64,000 nucleotides of DNA from Carboxylicivirga mesophila (lineage in GTDB: Bacteria; Bacteroidota; Bacteroidia; Bacteroidales; Marinilabiliaceae), in assembly GCF_018271975.1 (NCBI RefSeq), contig NZ_JAGUCN010000007.1:145496-209495 (forward strand). The letters run 5' to 3'. This document shows positions 8,636 through 17,201 of the stretch, in pieces. The notes beneath the pieces were generated by a model. The model made no database searches. It was given only the letters and a program-made list of their open reading frames with translations, and was not told where the DNA came from. The position numbers and the translations under genes are program-made. The stretch's first letter is position 1; every line of letters begins with the position of its first letter.

Positions 8636-10957
8636 TTAGTAATAAAAATCTTTAGGCTTAAGTGACTGTGTGGTATTATCTGGCCACTTTACGTTCAAAC
8701 GGCATTGGCTATATCCGGTCGTTTGAAAATAAAGTATTGTTATTGGGTAGAGTCCTTTTTTTAGGGCAATGGCTCCCTTCTCAGCTTTACTGCCATGGAT
8801 GCCGTCGTTGTTGACCACCAGTTCATTACCAATATATAAGGCGCTACCGTCATCGGAATTAAGCTCAAACTCATAAATACCTTTCTCACTCGATTCAAAA
8901 TAGCCTTTTAATATCAGGCCGAAGCTTTCGCGGTATACCGAGTCAGGTATAAATGAATCAGTAACTATTAACTGCTTATCAATATTGGTATTTCTTATTT
9001 CTTTGACTGTTTTAAACCGACCTTTATAGACGGCGCAACTTAAACCCTTATTGCTTACTTTTAGCTTGGCGGGTTTTTGATATTGAAGCTGGTTAAGGTT
9101 GAAAATTTCCGTTTTGCTCTGTTGTCCAGTGCGTTTGTCAATGGTTATGGCTTTAATGGTGCCTGAAGTGTTTACTGGAATTGCCTCGGTGTATTCCTTC
9201 GAATTAGTATTTGGTTCTGAGCCATCGGTGGTGTAGCGGATTGCGTAATTATCAGATATTTCCTGTAGCCTTAATGATGTTGGATGTGTAAAATGAAGCT
9301 GTTCGTTACTTGATATAGGCTTTGGTACTTCGTAGAAGAAGTTAACATTGCGATGTGACAGACGTTCCAGATGTGTTTCTAGTTTGCGGCGAAATTCAGG
9401 CCAGTTCTTTTGTTGCTGCTTACTCCAGGCAACTTCTGCAAATGCGCACAGGCGGGGATACAACATAAACTCAAACTTTTCTTCATCTGGCATATATTCG
9501 GTCCAGCAATTAGCTTGAATGCCAATGAAATTCTGCTGTTCATTGGTATCAATGTCTGCAGGTAAAGGCTGATAGTGATAGACATCAGATAACGGCGTAT
9601 AACCACCTATTGCCAATGGATGGTCCTGCGGAGAAGCCTGGTAGTGATCAAAGTACAAGTAATTGGCCGATGACCTTATAAAATAGTTATTGTTTTTAAT
9701 GGCTTGTTTAATATCAATATCATCTTGCCACATCACAATAGTAGCGTCAGTCAGTGTTGGGTCGGTCATTATTTCATTCCACCCAACCATTTGTTTACCG
9801 AGTGTTTTTACAATGCTTTGAACACGTTTTATAAAATAGTTTTCTAAAGCATTTTCATCTTTAAGTTCGTTAGCTTTCATTCGGGTCTGGCAGTGCTTGC
9901 AGTTGCGCCATCTCATTTTGCTGCATTCATCACCACCTATATGTATATATTGGCCGGGGAATAAGTCTGCTACTTCTGTTAAAATATCTTCTATTATTGC
10001 ATAGCTTGATTCTTTTCCCGGGCATATGACATCCTCAAAAACACCCCACCTGGTGGCAACCTCATAAGGCCCACCAGTACAACCTAATTGCGGATAGGCT
10101 GCTAAGGCCGCCAAAGAATGCCCTGGTAATTCAATTTCTGGTATAACGGTGATGTGTCGCTCTTTTGCATATTCAACAATTGACTTTACATCATCTTGTG
10201 TATAATAACCACCATACGGTTTGTTATCGTATTGGAAAGGAGGGTTGGCACCATGGCCGATAAGCGTCATAGCTCTTCGGCTGCCAACAGCTGTTAGTCT
10301 TGGGTATTTCTTAATTTCTAAACGCCACCCTTGATCATCAGTCAGGTGCCAGTGAAAGGTATTAATTTTATACGATGCCAAAATATCCAGTTGCTTTTTA
10401 ATAAATTCTACCGGGAAATAATGGCGCGCAACATCTATATTTAATCCACGATAGGCGAATTGGGGATAGTCAATGATTTGCAGGCAAGGAATGGTCCAGT
10501 TCACACCATCAGTAATCAACTGGCTTTCTATCGAAGGTGGTAATAACTGTTTAACTGTCTGAATAGCATAAAATAAACCTTTGCCGGATGAAGCATTAAT
10601 ATGAATATGATTTGGCTCAATTTTTATTTCATAACCTTCGGCATTATCATTTGATTGTTTACTTAGTTGAAATATAATATAATTGTCAGTTGGAGTCTGG
10701 TCGCTTAGTTCGAGTTCTATTCCTGAACTTAATGCGAATTGTTTTTTAAACCTATTGATTGAACTTGTAATATTCTTATCAAGCCCTTTATAAACTAATC
10801 GGGTTTGAGCGTTAATCTGAAACTCACCCTCTTCATAAGTAATGCTGTTTGGTTGAGGAATTATGTTGAAAGGCTGAATGACGTCTTCAGAGGCTATGCG
10901 GCAACCTGGTAATGCAGTCAGTATTAAGGTAAACAGGATAAGTATAGCAATTCGCAT
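8636..10957 (-). CDS. GH20 beta-N-acetylhexosaminidase lipoprotein with PA14 module
   Basis: Exo-acting hexosaminidase that removes terminal GlcNAc/GalNAc from chitin oligomers or glycoconjugates. The start at 10957 gives a clean lipoprotein signal (MRIAILILF...LPGC); the frame stays open to 11011 but that would bury the signal. Order: GH20b-like N-terminal domain (~25-155), catalytic TIM barrel (~160-530) with the substrate-assisted Asp-Glu pair D343-E344 in HIGGDECSK, a chitobiase/HEX C-terminal-like segment (~560-635), and a PA14-like beta module at the end (GYFESSEKGIYEFELNSDDG...). Total 773 residues. PA14 probably binds glycans. Likely surface or periplasm facing. Confidence 0.92.
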   Translation of the reverse strand: MRIAILILFTLILTALPGCRIASEDVIQPFNIIPQPNSITYEEGEFQINAQTRLVYKGLDKNITSSINRFKKQFALSSGIELELSDQTPTDNYIIFQLSKQSNDNAEGYEIKIEPNHIHINASSGKGLFYAIQTVKQLLPPSIESQLITDGVNWTIPCLQIIDYPQFAYRGLNIDVARHYFPVEFIKKQLDILASYKINTFHWHLTDDQGWRLEIKKYPRLTAVGSRRAMTLIGHGANPPFQYDNKPYGGYYTQDDVKSIVEYAKERHITVIPEIELPGHSLAALAAYPQLGCTGGPYEVATRWGVFEDVICPGKESSYAIIEDILTEVADLFPGQYIHIGGDECSKMRWRNCKHCQTRMKANELKDENALENYFIKRVQSIVKTLGKQMVGWNEIMTDPTLTDATIVMWQDDIDIKQAIKNNNYFIRSSANYLYFDHYQASPQDHPLAIGGYTPLSDVYHYQPLPADIDTNEQQNFIGIQANCWTEYMPDEEKFEFMLYPRLCAFAEVAWSKQQQKNWPEFRRKLETHLERLSHRNVNFFYEVPKPISSNEQLHFTHPTSLRLQEISDNYAIRYTTDGSEPNTNSKEYTEAIPVNTSGTIKAITIDKRTGQQSKTEIFNLNQLQYQKPAKLKVSNKGLSCAVYKGRFKTVKEIRNTNIDKQLIVTDSFIPDSVYRESFGLILKGYFESSEKGIYEFELNSDDGSALYIGNELVVNNDGIHGSKAEKGAIALKKGLYPITILYFQTTGYSQCRLNVKWPDNTTQSLKPKDFYY

Positions 10958-11121
10958 GTTGAACTCAGGATTTTGTGTGTTGACTGATGGTTTCGAAATT
11001 GAACCAAACAAAAATAATTGAATTTATTTCATAAGCTAAAAAAAGCGTATTGAAACGTATTAAAATAGCTTGCAGGTCTGATAAGCAATTGTAAAGAAGT
11101 CTAATATGCCAATGAATCTGT

Positions 11122-11129
11122 TAACTTTG
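11122..11129 (+). promoter_or_regulatory. Candidate -7 element of the CDF gene (TAACTTTG)
   Basis: Matches TAnnTTTG, 28 bp before the CDF start codon. A -33 box at the standard spacing is not evident. Confidence 0.4.
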
Positions 11130-11156
11130 TAACTAACCATTTAAAAACCATAAATA

Positions 11157-12077
11157 ATGGGAGAGCATCATCATCATGATCCAAAGGGTAAAAGCCTTGT
11201 AATTACAATTGTTTTAAATGTAGCCATTACAGTAGTGCAGCTCATTGGTGCACTGATAAGTCATAGTTTATCATTACTAACAGACGCATTGCACAACTTT
11301 TCAGATGTAATGGCATTAGTGATAAGTTACATCGCCAACAAATTAAGTCTACGTGACTATTCGCCAGAAAAGTCATATGGATATAAACGTGCTGAAATAA
11401 TGGCGGCTTTTATCAATGCAGCTACTCTTCTAATCATCTCTGGCTATTTAATATATGAAGCGATTGAGCGCCTTGTTACACCGATAGAAACACCGGTAAA
11501 TGGTGTATTGGTCGCATGGTTGGCCGGATTTAGCATTGTGGCTAATGGATTAAGCGTACTTTTAGTTAAAAAGCACTCAGAAAATAACATGAACATGCGG
11601 TCAGCCTATTTGCATCTGTTTTCTGATATGCTTTCGTCTATAGCTGTTCTTGTTGGCGGTATACTGATGTATTTCTTTCAATTAGCCTGGATAGATGCGC
11701 TTTTATCTATTGTGATTGCGATTTATTTGATTCTTGCAAGTTGGAAATTGCTGGTAAAAACCATGCGCGTTTTAATGCAGTTTACGCCCCCAACAATCAA
11801 TATTGAAAAAATGTCGGATGGGGTTAGTAGGCTGGAAGGTATTGAGAATATGCACCATGTACATCTGTGGCAACTGAATGATTCTGAATTACATTTGGAA
11901 GCTCATCTGGATTTGTCAGAAGATGTAACGGTTAGTCAGTCAAATTTGCTGTTAAATAAGGTTAGGGAGTATGTTCAATCCAGTTTTGGTATAGAGCACT
12001 GTACTTTTCAGGTAGAGTATAAAGTGGGCGATGATAAAAGTTTGATAGTTAACGAAAGAAAAAATGCAGAGTATTAA
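11157..12077 (+). CDS. Cation diffusion facilitator (Zn2+/Cd2+/Co2+ efflux, CzcD/ZitB-like)
   Basis: A 306-residue inner-membrane antiporter exporting divalent metals. The His-rich start (HHHH at 4-7), six predicted membrane segments and a cytoplasmic C-terminal domain fit the family. Metal-site residues are visible as D43/H46/D50 (TDALHNFSD) in TM2 and H153/D157 (HLFSD) in TM5; an HxxxD pair in TM2 is typical of zinc-transporting members. The C-terminal part (GIENMHHVHLWQLNDSELHLEAHL) matches the CDF dimerisation domain. It stands alone between a minus-strand GH20 gene and the DUF1573 gene. Confidence 0.93.
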   Translation: MGEHHHHDPKGKSLVITIVLNVAITVVQLIGALISHSLSLLTDALHNFSDVMALVISYIANKLSLRDYSPEKSYGYKRAEIMAAFINAATLLIISGYLIYEAIERLVTPIETPVNGVLVAWLAGFSIVANGLSVLLVKKHSENNMNMRSAYLHLFSDMLSSIAVLVGGILMYFFQLAWIDALLSIVIAIYLILASWKLLVKTMRVLMQFTPPTINIEKMSDGVSRLEGIENMHHVHLWQLNDSELHLEAHLDLSEDVTVSQSNLLLNKVREYVQSSFGIEHCTFQVEYKVGDDKSLIVNERKNAEY

Positions 12078-12125
12078 AGGCTTGTTAAAATGTACTATTT
12101 CTCACCAAAACAATATAATTATTTA

Positions 12126-12133
12126 TAGATTTG
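12126..12133 (+). promoter_or_regulatory. Candidate -7 element (TAGATTTG) of the DUF1573 gene
   Basis: Matches TAnnTTTG, about 112 bp before the start codon, implying a long leader that contains an AGCGG/CCGCT stem (12157-12175). Confidence 0.35.
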
Positions 12134-12245
12134 TGTGACTTTCGCGGGAGTGAAGCAGCGGATTGTAACACCGCTCTTGCTTTTGCGTATCAAATGAAGG
12201 TATATCAAATACAACTTTGTAATCTAATAAAAACTCAAACTAAAG

Positions 12246-13331
12246 ATGAAGAAGTTAATCGTACTAACAGTGCTAATAAGCACATGCTTGTTCTCAGGTA
12301 ATGCACAACACTCAAAACCTAATCTCGCCTTTGATAAAGTGATACATGACTTTGGAGAAGTAAAAGAAGATGGCGGTACCAAAACGTATGAATTCAAATT
12401 TAAAAACACTGGCGGGCAGCCATTAGTAATTCATAATGTAAAAGCCTCTTGTGGATGCACAACGCCGCAATGGACCAGGCAACCAATACCACCAGGAGGT
12501 GAGGGATTTGTAAAAGCTATTTTTGATCCGCGTAATCGTCCGGGTAATTTTAATAAGACTATAACAGTAACATCTAATGCCCAGAATGCAACAATAGTAT
12601 TGCGTATCAATGGTAAGGTGTTGCCTCGCGAAATGACTGTTGAGGATATATACCCGCGTAACATGCAGGAAATCCGCTTGGAAACATCGCACCTGGCCTT
12701 CACCAAGATGACTCCTGAACAGGTAAAAGAGGAAAACATCAAAATCATCAGTACCTCGGATAAACCGGTTAAATTAGGGTTTCTGAATGTGCCGCCGCAC
12801 ATAAAAATCAAGTGTATCCCCGAGGTAGTGGAACCGGGTAAAGCAGCAGTCATTACAGCGTCATATGATGCCAAAGCCAAAAATGATTGGGGCTTTGTTA
12901 CTGATAATATTTTTATAATTTTTAATGATGTGCGTAATTATAGCAATCGACTGACGGTTAGTGCTTCTATTGAAGAAGACTTTTCGGCCTGGGATGCTGA
13001 AAAGATGCAAAATGCACCTGTTGCTACATTTGCTGAGAAAAACTGGAATTTCGGTGAAATTAAACAAGGCGATGTGGTGAAACATGAGTTTGAAGTCAAG
13101 AATACAGGCAAAAGTGAGTTAATCATCAGAAAGGTAAAAGCTTCATGTGGTTGTACGGCTATTAAACCGGTCAAAACAATTCTTGCTCCTGGCGAAACGA
13201 CTATGATTGCCGCTGAATTTAATTCAAGGGGTAAAAACGGACGACAAACAAAAACTGTTCGCATTGTATCAAATGATCCTAAAAATACCTCAATTACCTT
13301 ATTGATTACAGGTAATGTAACAATGGAATAA
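12246..13331 (+). CDS. DUF1573 protein with two Ig-like repeats
   Basis: A 361-residue exported protein with signal peptide MKKLIVLTVLISTC...GNAQ. Two copies of the DUF1573 domain are visible, each starting with a DFGEVKE- or NFGEIKQ-type segment and containing KASCGCT (first copy ~25-120, second ~260-360), with a less similar middle segment. The repeated CGC motif could bind metal or form a disulfide. DUF1573 proteins are abundant in Bacteroidota; their function is unknown, and the fold is related to ASPM/SPD-2/Hydin-type Ig domains. Ends at its own terminator. Confidence 0.85.
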   Translation: MKKLIVLTVLISTCLFSGNAQHSKPNLAFDKVIHDFGEVKEDGGTKTYEFKFKNTGGQPLVIHNVKASCGCTTPQWTRQPIPPGGEGFVKAIFDPRNRPGNFNKTITVTSNAQNATIVLRINGKVLPREMTVEDIYPRNMQEIRLETSHLAFTKMTPEQVKEENIKIISTSDKPVKLGFLNVPPHIKIKCIPEVVEPGKAAVITASYDAKAKNDWGFVTDNIFIIFNDVRNYSNRLTVSASIEEDFSAWDAEKMQNAPVATFAEKNWNFGEIKQGDVVKHEFEVKNTGKSELIIRKVKASCGCTAIKPVKTILAPGETTMIAAEFNSRGKNGRQTKTVRIVSNDPKNTSITLLITGNVTME

Positions 13332-13353
13332 ACAATATTTGAACTCAAAGAAT

Positions 13354-13384
13354 GGAGAGTTAACGGTGTTTAACTCTCCTTTTC
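13354..13384 (+). terminator. Intrinsic terminator after the DUF1573 gene
   Basis: Perfect 10-bp stem GGAGAGTTAA (13354-13363) and TTAACTCTCC (13370-13379) with a 6-nt loop, followed by a T-rich run. Confidence 0.85.
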
Positions 13385-13404
13385 TTTATTATATAATTAT
13401 TTGA

Positions 13405-14517
13405 ATGACAACTAAGGACGACCATCATCATATAGAAAACGACCCCTCTTATAAAGGTTTGAAAGTGAATAAAGGTGTGGAAAATGCTCCATCAATTAAT
13501 CCCAATGCCAGCAAACGAATTATTAAGCGTAAGCGGCAGTTGTCGGTGGATGAGTATGTTAAAGGTATTCTGGAAGGTAATATTACCATATTAAGCAGGG
13601 CTGTAACAATGGTTGAGAGCTCATTGCCAGAACATCAACAGGTAGCGCAGCAGATTATTGAGCGTTGTTTGCCGTATGCCGGTAAAAGCATTCGACTGGG
13701 CATTACCGGAGTACCAGGTGCCGGGAAAAGTACGTTTATCGAATCGATGGGAATGCACATTATACGTAATGGCGGGAAGTTAGCTGTTTTGGCTATTGAT
13801 CCGTCCAGCGAGCGTTCAAAGGGCAGTATACTGGGCGATAAAACGCGCATGGAAAAATTGTCGGGTGAAGAAAATGCCTATATCCGCCCATCGCCTTCAG
13901 CAGGTTCGCTGGGAGGTGTTGCTCGCAAGACGCGTGAAACAATCATTTTATGTGAAGCTGCCGGTTTTGATACTATTTTTATTGAAACGGTTGGAGTAGG
14001 GCAGTCGGAAACAGCGGTTCATTCAATGGTGGATTTCTTCTTGTTACTTATGCTGGCAGGTGCCGGTGATGAGCTACAAGGCATTAAGCGAGGGATTATG
14101 GAGATGGCCGATGCGATAACCATTAATAAAGCTGATGGGCAAAATGTTGAGCGAGCCAAATTAGCGCAAGCCGAATACCGGAGTGCTCTGCATTTGTTTC
14201 CACCAACTAAGTCAGGATGGACGCCAGAAGTTAAAACCTGCTCGTCGTTATACCACAAAGACGTGGATAAGATCTGGGATATGGTTTTGGAGTATGTTAC
14301 TCTTACCAAGCAGAATGGCTATTTTAATTCTAACCGTCGCTCGCAGGCCAAATATTGGATGTATGAAAGTATAAACGAGCAATTGAGAAATAATTTTTAC
14401 CATCATCCGTTAATTAAACAAGCATTACTAACCAATGAAGAACAGGTGCTTAATGATGAGAAAAGCTCCTTTATGGCTGCTAAAGATTTATTAGATACCT
14501 ACTTTGAGCGTAAATAA
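13405..14517 (+). CDS. meaB: MeaB/ArgK-type GTPase, methylmalonyl-CoA mutase chaperone
   Basis: A 370-residue G3E-type GTPase that guards loading and repair of the B12-dependent methylmalonyl-CoA mutase. Walker A GVPGAGKST is at residues 102-110; IDPSSERSKGSILGDKTRM and ETVGVGQSE are diagnostic of the MeaB family. The C-terminal helical tail fits the dimerisation arm. Older databases call this family ArgK, a kinase activity now doubted. In many genomes meaB adjoins mutA/mutB; here neither mutase subunit lies within the window. The N-terminal ~55 residues are polar and extended. Confidence 0.93.
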   Translation: MTTKDDHHHIENDPSYKGLKVNKGVENAPSINPNASKRIIKRKRQLSVDEYVKGILEGNITILSRAVTMVESSLPEHQQVAQQIIERCLPYAGKSIRLGITGVPGAGKSTFIESMGMHIIRNGGKLAVLAIDPSSERSKGSILGDKTRMEKLSGEENAYIRPSPSAGSLGGVARKTRETIILCEAAGFDTIFIETVGVGQSETAVHSMVDFFLLLMLAGAGDELQGIKRGIMEMADAITINKADGQNVERAKLAQAEYRSALHLFPPTKSGWTPEVKTCSSLYHKDVDKIWDMVLEYVTLTKQNGYFNSNRRSQAKYWMYESINEQLRNNFYHHPLIKQALLTNEEQVLNDEKSSFMAAKDLLDTYFERK

Positions 14518-14651
14518 GCCCGTTAGTTGAGTTTGATAAGCGAATAAATAAACATGAATCGGCTGTGTATTTCAATGGTTGATGAATAAATGCTTTCTTT
14601 GCAATGCTATACATTGCGATGATTTAAGACACGAAATTAAATTGAATATAT

Positions 14652-15752
14652 ATGAAAAATGTTTTGTTAGCAATCTTTGGTGTTGCGTTGCTGGTTGGTT
14701 GCCAGCCAAAATCGTATGAAGTAACCGGAACACTCGAAGGTGCTACATCAGAAAGAGTTATTCTTAAAAAACTAAGAAAAGGTCAACCTGTTGACGTGGA
14801 CACAGTTGAGATGGTAAATGGGGTGTTTACTTTCACCGGTAGTGTGGAAGCACCTGAATTGTATTTTGCTGTTATCGATGGAAAGCAGCAGCCAGCAGTT
14901 TTCTTTGTTTCTAATAGTAAAATTTCAATCACTGGTAACGTTGATAAATTAGCGGACATTGAGGTGAAAGGATCTGAAATGACGGATTTGTTTATGCAGT
15001 TTAATGATGACGTACCAGGACATGAACGCACACAGCAGCTGCAGCAAGAATACCAGATGGCTTACATGAATCAGGATCAGGATAAGCTAAAGATTTTACA
15101 GGAAGAAATGGAGTCAATTTTGGAAGATCAACGTGCTTACTTTAAGAACTTTGTTGATCAAAACACCAATAATGCATGCGGCTTGTTTATTGCTGCACAG
15201 ATGGCTCCTTCATTAGACTTGGAAGAGTTACGTGAGTTAATTGCTAAATTTGAACCAGCTATGGCTGGTCATGTTTATTTGGCAGAAGTGAAAGAACTGC
15301 TGGAACCATTAGAGGAGTTTGAAAAAGCTCAGGCAGCCACTGCCGATGGTGCTGTTGCTCCTGATTTTACATTAAAAAGTGATAAGGGTGAAGAGGTATC
15401 TCTAAGCGATTTTAGAGGTAAATACGTTTTAGTAGATTTCTGGGCCAGCTGGTGCAAGCCTTGTCGCATGGAGAACCCTAACGTGGTAAAAGCTTACAAT
15501 GCCTTTAATAGCAAAGGATTTGATGTAGTAAGTGTATCTGTAGATAGAGATCAGGAAGCCTGGAAAAAAGCCATCGAAGAAGATGGTTTAACCTGGACAC
15601 AAGTTCATGCCGATGAGGCATCGGGTGTTGCTGAGATTTATGGTATTCAGAGCATTCCAAGCACATTCCTGCTTGATAAGGAAGGAAAAATTATAGCCAA
15701 AAACCTAAGAGGTGAAGCTTTAGAAGCTAAATTGGCGGAATTAATGAACTAA
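14652..15752 (+). CDS. TlpA-like thiol-disulfide lipoprotein with DUF4369-like N-terminus (copy 1)
   Basis: A 366-residue lipoprotein (lipobox LVGC, Cys17). The N-terminal half (~20-230) resembles the DUF4369 beta domain common in Bacteroidota peroxiredoxin-like proteins (YEVTGTLEGATSERVILKKL). The C-terminal thioredoxin fold of the TlpA/ResA type carries WASWCKPCR with C268 and C271. The expected role is extracytoplasmic disulfide reduction or redox sensing. A second copy follows at 15908, separated by a terminator and a promoter, so the two are regulated independently. The active-site dipeptide differs (KP here, GP in copy 2), which usually tunes redox potential. Confidence 0.88.
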   Translation: MKNVLLAIFGVALLVGCQPKSYEVTGTLEGATSERVILKKLRKGQPVDVDTVEMVNGVFTFTGSVEAPELYFAVIDGKQQPAVFFVSNSKISITGNVDKLADIEVKGSEMTDLFMQFNDDVPGHERTQQLQQEYQMAYMNQDQDKLKILQEEMESILEDQRAYFKNFVDQNTNNACGLFIAAQMAPSLDLEELRELIAKFEPAMAGHVYLAEVKELLEPLEEFEKAQAATADGAVAPDFTLKSDKGEEVSLSDFRGKYVLVDFWASWCKPCRMENPNVVKAYNAFNSKGFDVVSVSVDRDQEAWKKAIEEDGLTWTQVHADEASGVAEIYGIQSIPSTFLLDKEGKIIAKNLRGEALEAKLAELMN

Positions 15753-15775
15753 AATACTCTAGAAAAGTATGCCTT

Positions 15776-15801
15776 AGCCACCTCATATGAGGTGGCTTTT
15801 T
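15776..15801 (+). terminator. Terminator after TlpA-like copy 1
   Basis: A perfectly self-complementary 22-bp stretch, AGCCACCTCAT joined to ATGAGGTGGCT (15776-15797), followed by a T-run. Confidence 0.85.
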
Positions 15802-15812
15802 ATTTGGCATAT

Positions 15813-15843
15813 TTTGATATGTACTATCTCACAATTATATTTG
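15813..15843 (+). promoter_or_regulatory. Promoter of TlpA-like copy 2 (TTTG-N19-TATATTTG)
   Basis: An exact match to the Bacteroidota primary-sigma consensus: -33 TTTG at 15813-15816, 19-bp spacer and -7 TATATTTG at 15836-15843. It lies between the copy 1 terminator and the copy 2 start. Confidence 0.75.
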
Positions 15844-15907
15844 TTCAACTTATAAAAACAACCCTGCCCTTTGTTTTTAATATTTGAAGGGCATAAACAT
15901 TCATCAA

Positions 15908-17005
15908 ATGAAAAATCTATTATTTGTTGCGGTTACTGTAATTGCTGTTTTAGCATCGTGTCAGCCGCAAGCTCCTGCTTTTAAGTTAACGGGTAAAATT
16001 GATGGCGCTGCCGATAAGGTGGTAACCATCAGTGTGTATGACAAGGATGGTGTAAATGTAAAAGATACATTGACTATTACTGACGGTCTTGTAAACTACT
16101 CAACAGAGCTGGCCGAGCCCGTTTTTGTAATGGTTGGTGAAGCAGGTACACGTAATACCGTTAACTTTTTTGCTGAAAATGTAGACTATACCATTAACGG
16201 CTCTCTAGATGCTATAAAAGATGCTGAAGTAACTGGTGGTGCTGTATTTAATGTCTACAAGTCAGTTAGCGACATGTCAAAAGAAATTAATGCCAAAAGT
16301 GATGAGCTGAAAAAAGCATATGGCGAAGCTGGACAAGCTGGTGATACAGCTAAGCAACGTGTAATTTATGAAGAGTATCAGGCTAATCAGGAGAAATTTG
16401 AAACTGCACAGATTGATGTGGTTAAGGCTAATCCTGCGTCACCTGCTTCTGCATTTATTATTTCTAATGTATATGGTTATGGTGCTATTGAAGAAATGAA
16501 AGAAGGTTTGGCAATGCTGGATGCATCTTTGGCTAACTCAACTTATTACATCTCATTGAGTGAAAAAATTGATAAGCTGGAAGCCGTTGCAGTTGGTAAA
16601 ATGGCACCAGACTTTACGATGAACGATCCTGAAGGCAATCCTGTTTCTTTATCATCGTTCAAAGGCAAATATCTGTTGGTTGACTTCTGGGCTAGCTGGT
16701 GTGGACCTTGTCGTCGTGAGAATCCTCATGTGGTGGAGCTTTATGCCGAATTTAAGGATAAAGGATTTGACATCTTAGGTGTATCATTAGATCAGAAAGA
16801 AGATGCGTGGTTAAAAGCCATTGAAGATGATAAGTTAACCTGGAATCATGTTTCTGACCTGAAAGGTTGGGGTAATGAGGCTGCTAAATTATATGCCGTA
16901 TCAGGTATTCCTCACACGGTATTACTGGATAAAGAAGGTAAAATCATTGCTAAAAACTTAAGAGGCGATGAATTACGCGCTAAAGTAGCCGAACTATTGA
17001 ACTAA
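15908..17005 (+). CDS. TlpA-like thiol-disulfide lipoprotein with DUF4369-like N-terminus (copy 2)
   Basis: A 365-residue paralogue of the preceding gene with the same architecture: lipoprotein signal (MKNLLFVAVTVIAVLASC), beta-rich N-terminal domain, helical linker (~120-200) and C-terminal TlpA/ResA thioredoxin fold with WASWCGPCR (C265, C268). The start at 15908 was chosen because the upstream in-frame TTG at 15884 would precede the signal peptide. Both copies end in an almost identical strand (KEGKIIAKNLRG), showing tandem duplication. It has its own consensus promoter and terminator. Confidence 0.88.
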   Translation: MKNLLFVAVTVIAVLASCQPQAPAFKLTGKIDGAADKVVTISVYDKDGVNVKDTLTITDGLVNYSTELAEPVFVMVGEAGTRNTVNFFAENVDYTINGSLDAIKDAEVTGGAVFNVYKSVSDMSKEINAKSDELKKAYGEAGQAGDTAKQRVIYEEYQANQEKFETAQIDVVKANPASPASAFIISNVYGYGAIEEMKEGLAMLDASLANSTYYISLSEKIDKLEAVAVGKMAPDFTMNDPEGNPVSLSSFKGKYLLVDFWASWCGPCRRENPHVVELYAEFKDKGFDILGVSLDQKEDAWLKAIEDDKLTWNHVSDLKGWGNEAAKLYAVSGIPHTVLLDKEGKIIAKNLRGDELRAKVAELLN

Positions 17006-17030
17006 TATAATTTATTAAGAATAAATAACT

Positions 17031-17057
17031 AAGGAGGCTGCTAAGCCTCCTTTTTTG
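17031..17057 (+). terminator. Terminator after TlpA-like copy 2
   Basis: AAGGAGGCT (17031-17039) pairs with AGCCTCCTT (17044-17052) across a 4-nt loop, followed by a T-run. Confidence 0.85.
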
Positions 17058-17131
17058 TTATAATACTTGATATTTGTCGTTTTATTTCAAACTCTCTGAC
17101 TCTAATTTTGTTTAAGTAATTGATGTGTCAT

Positions 17132-17160
17132 TTTGAAGACATTGGTTTTTTATACATTTG
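17132..17160 (+). promoter_or_regulatory. Candidate promoter of lpdA (TTTG-N17-TACATTTG)
   Basis: -33 TTTG at 17132-17135 and -7 TACATTTG at 17153-17160. The spacer is 17 bp, two shorter than the best matches. Confidence 0.5.
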
Positions 17161-17201
17161 CTATTTGAAATTTGTCTAAATAAGAATAAAACAAAATAAA
17201 A

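Noticed and set aside
12423..13348. Several 70-150-residue minus-strand frames over the DUF1573 gene
   Set aside because: They mirror the repeated DUF1573 coding sequence and show no independent domain or start signal.
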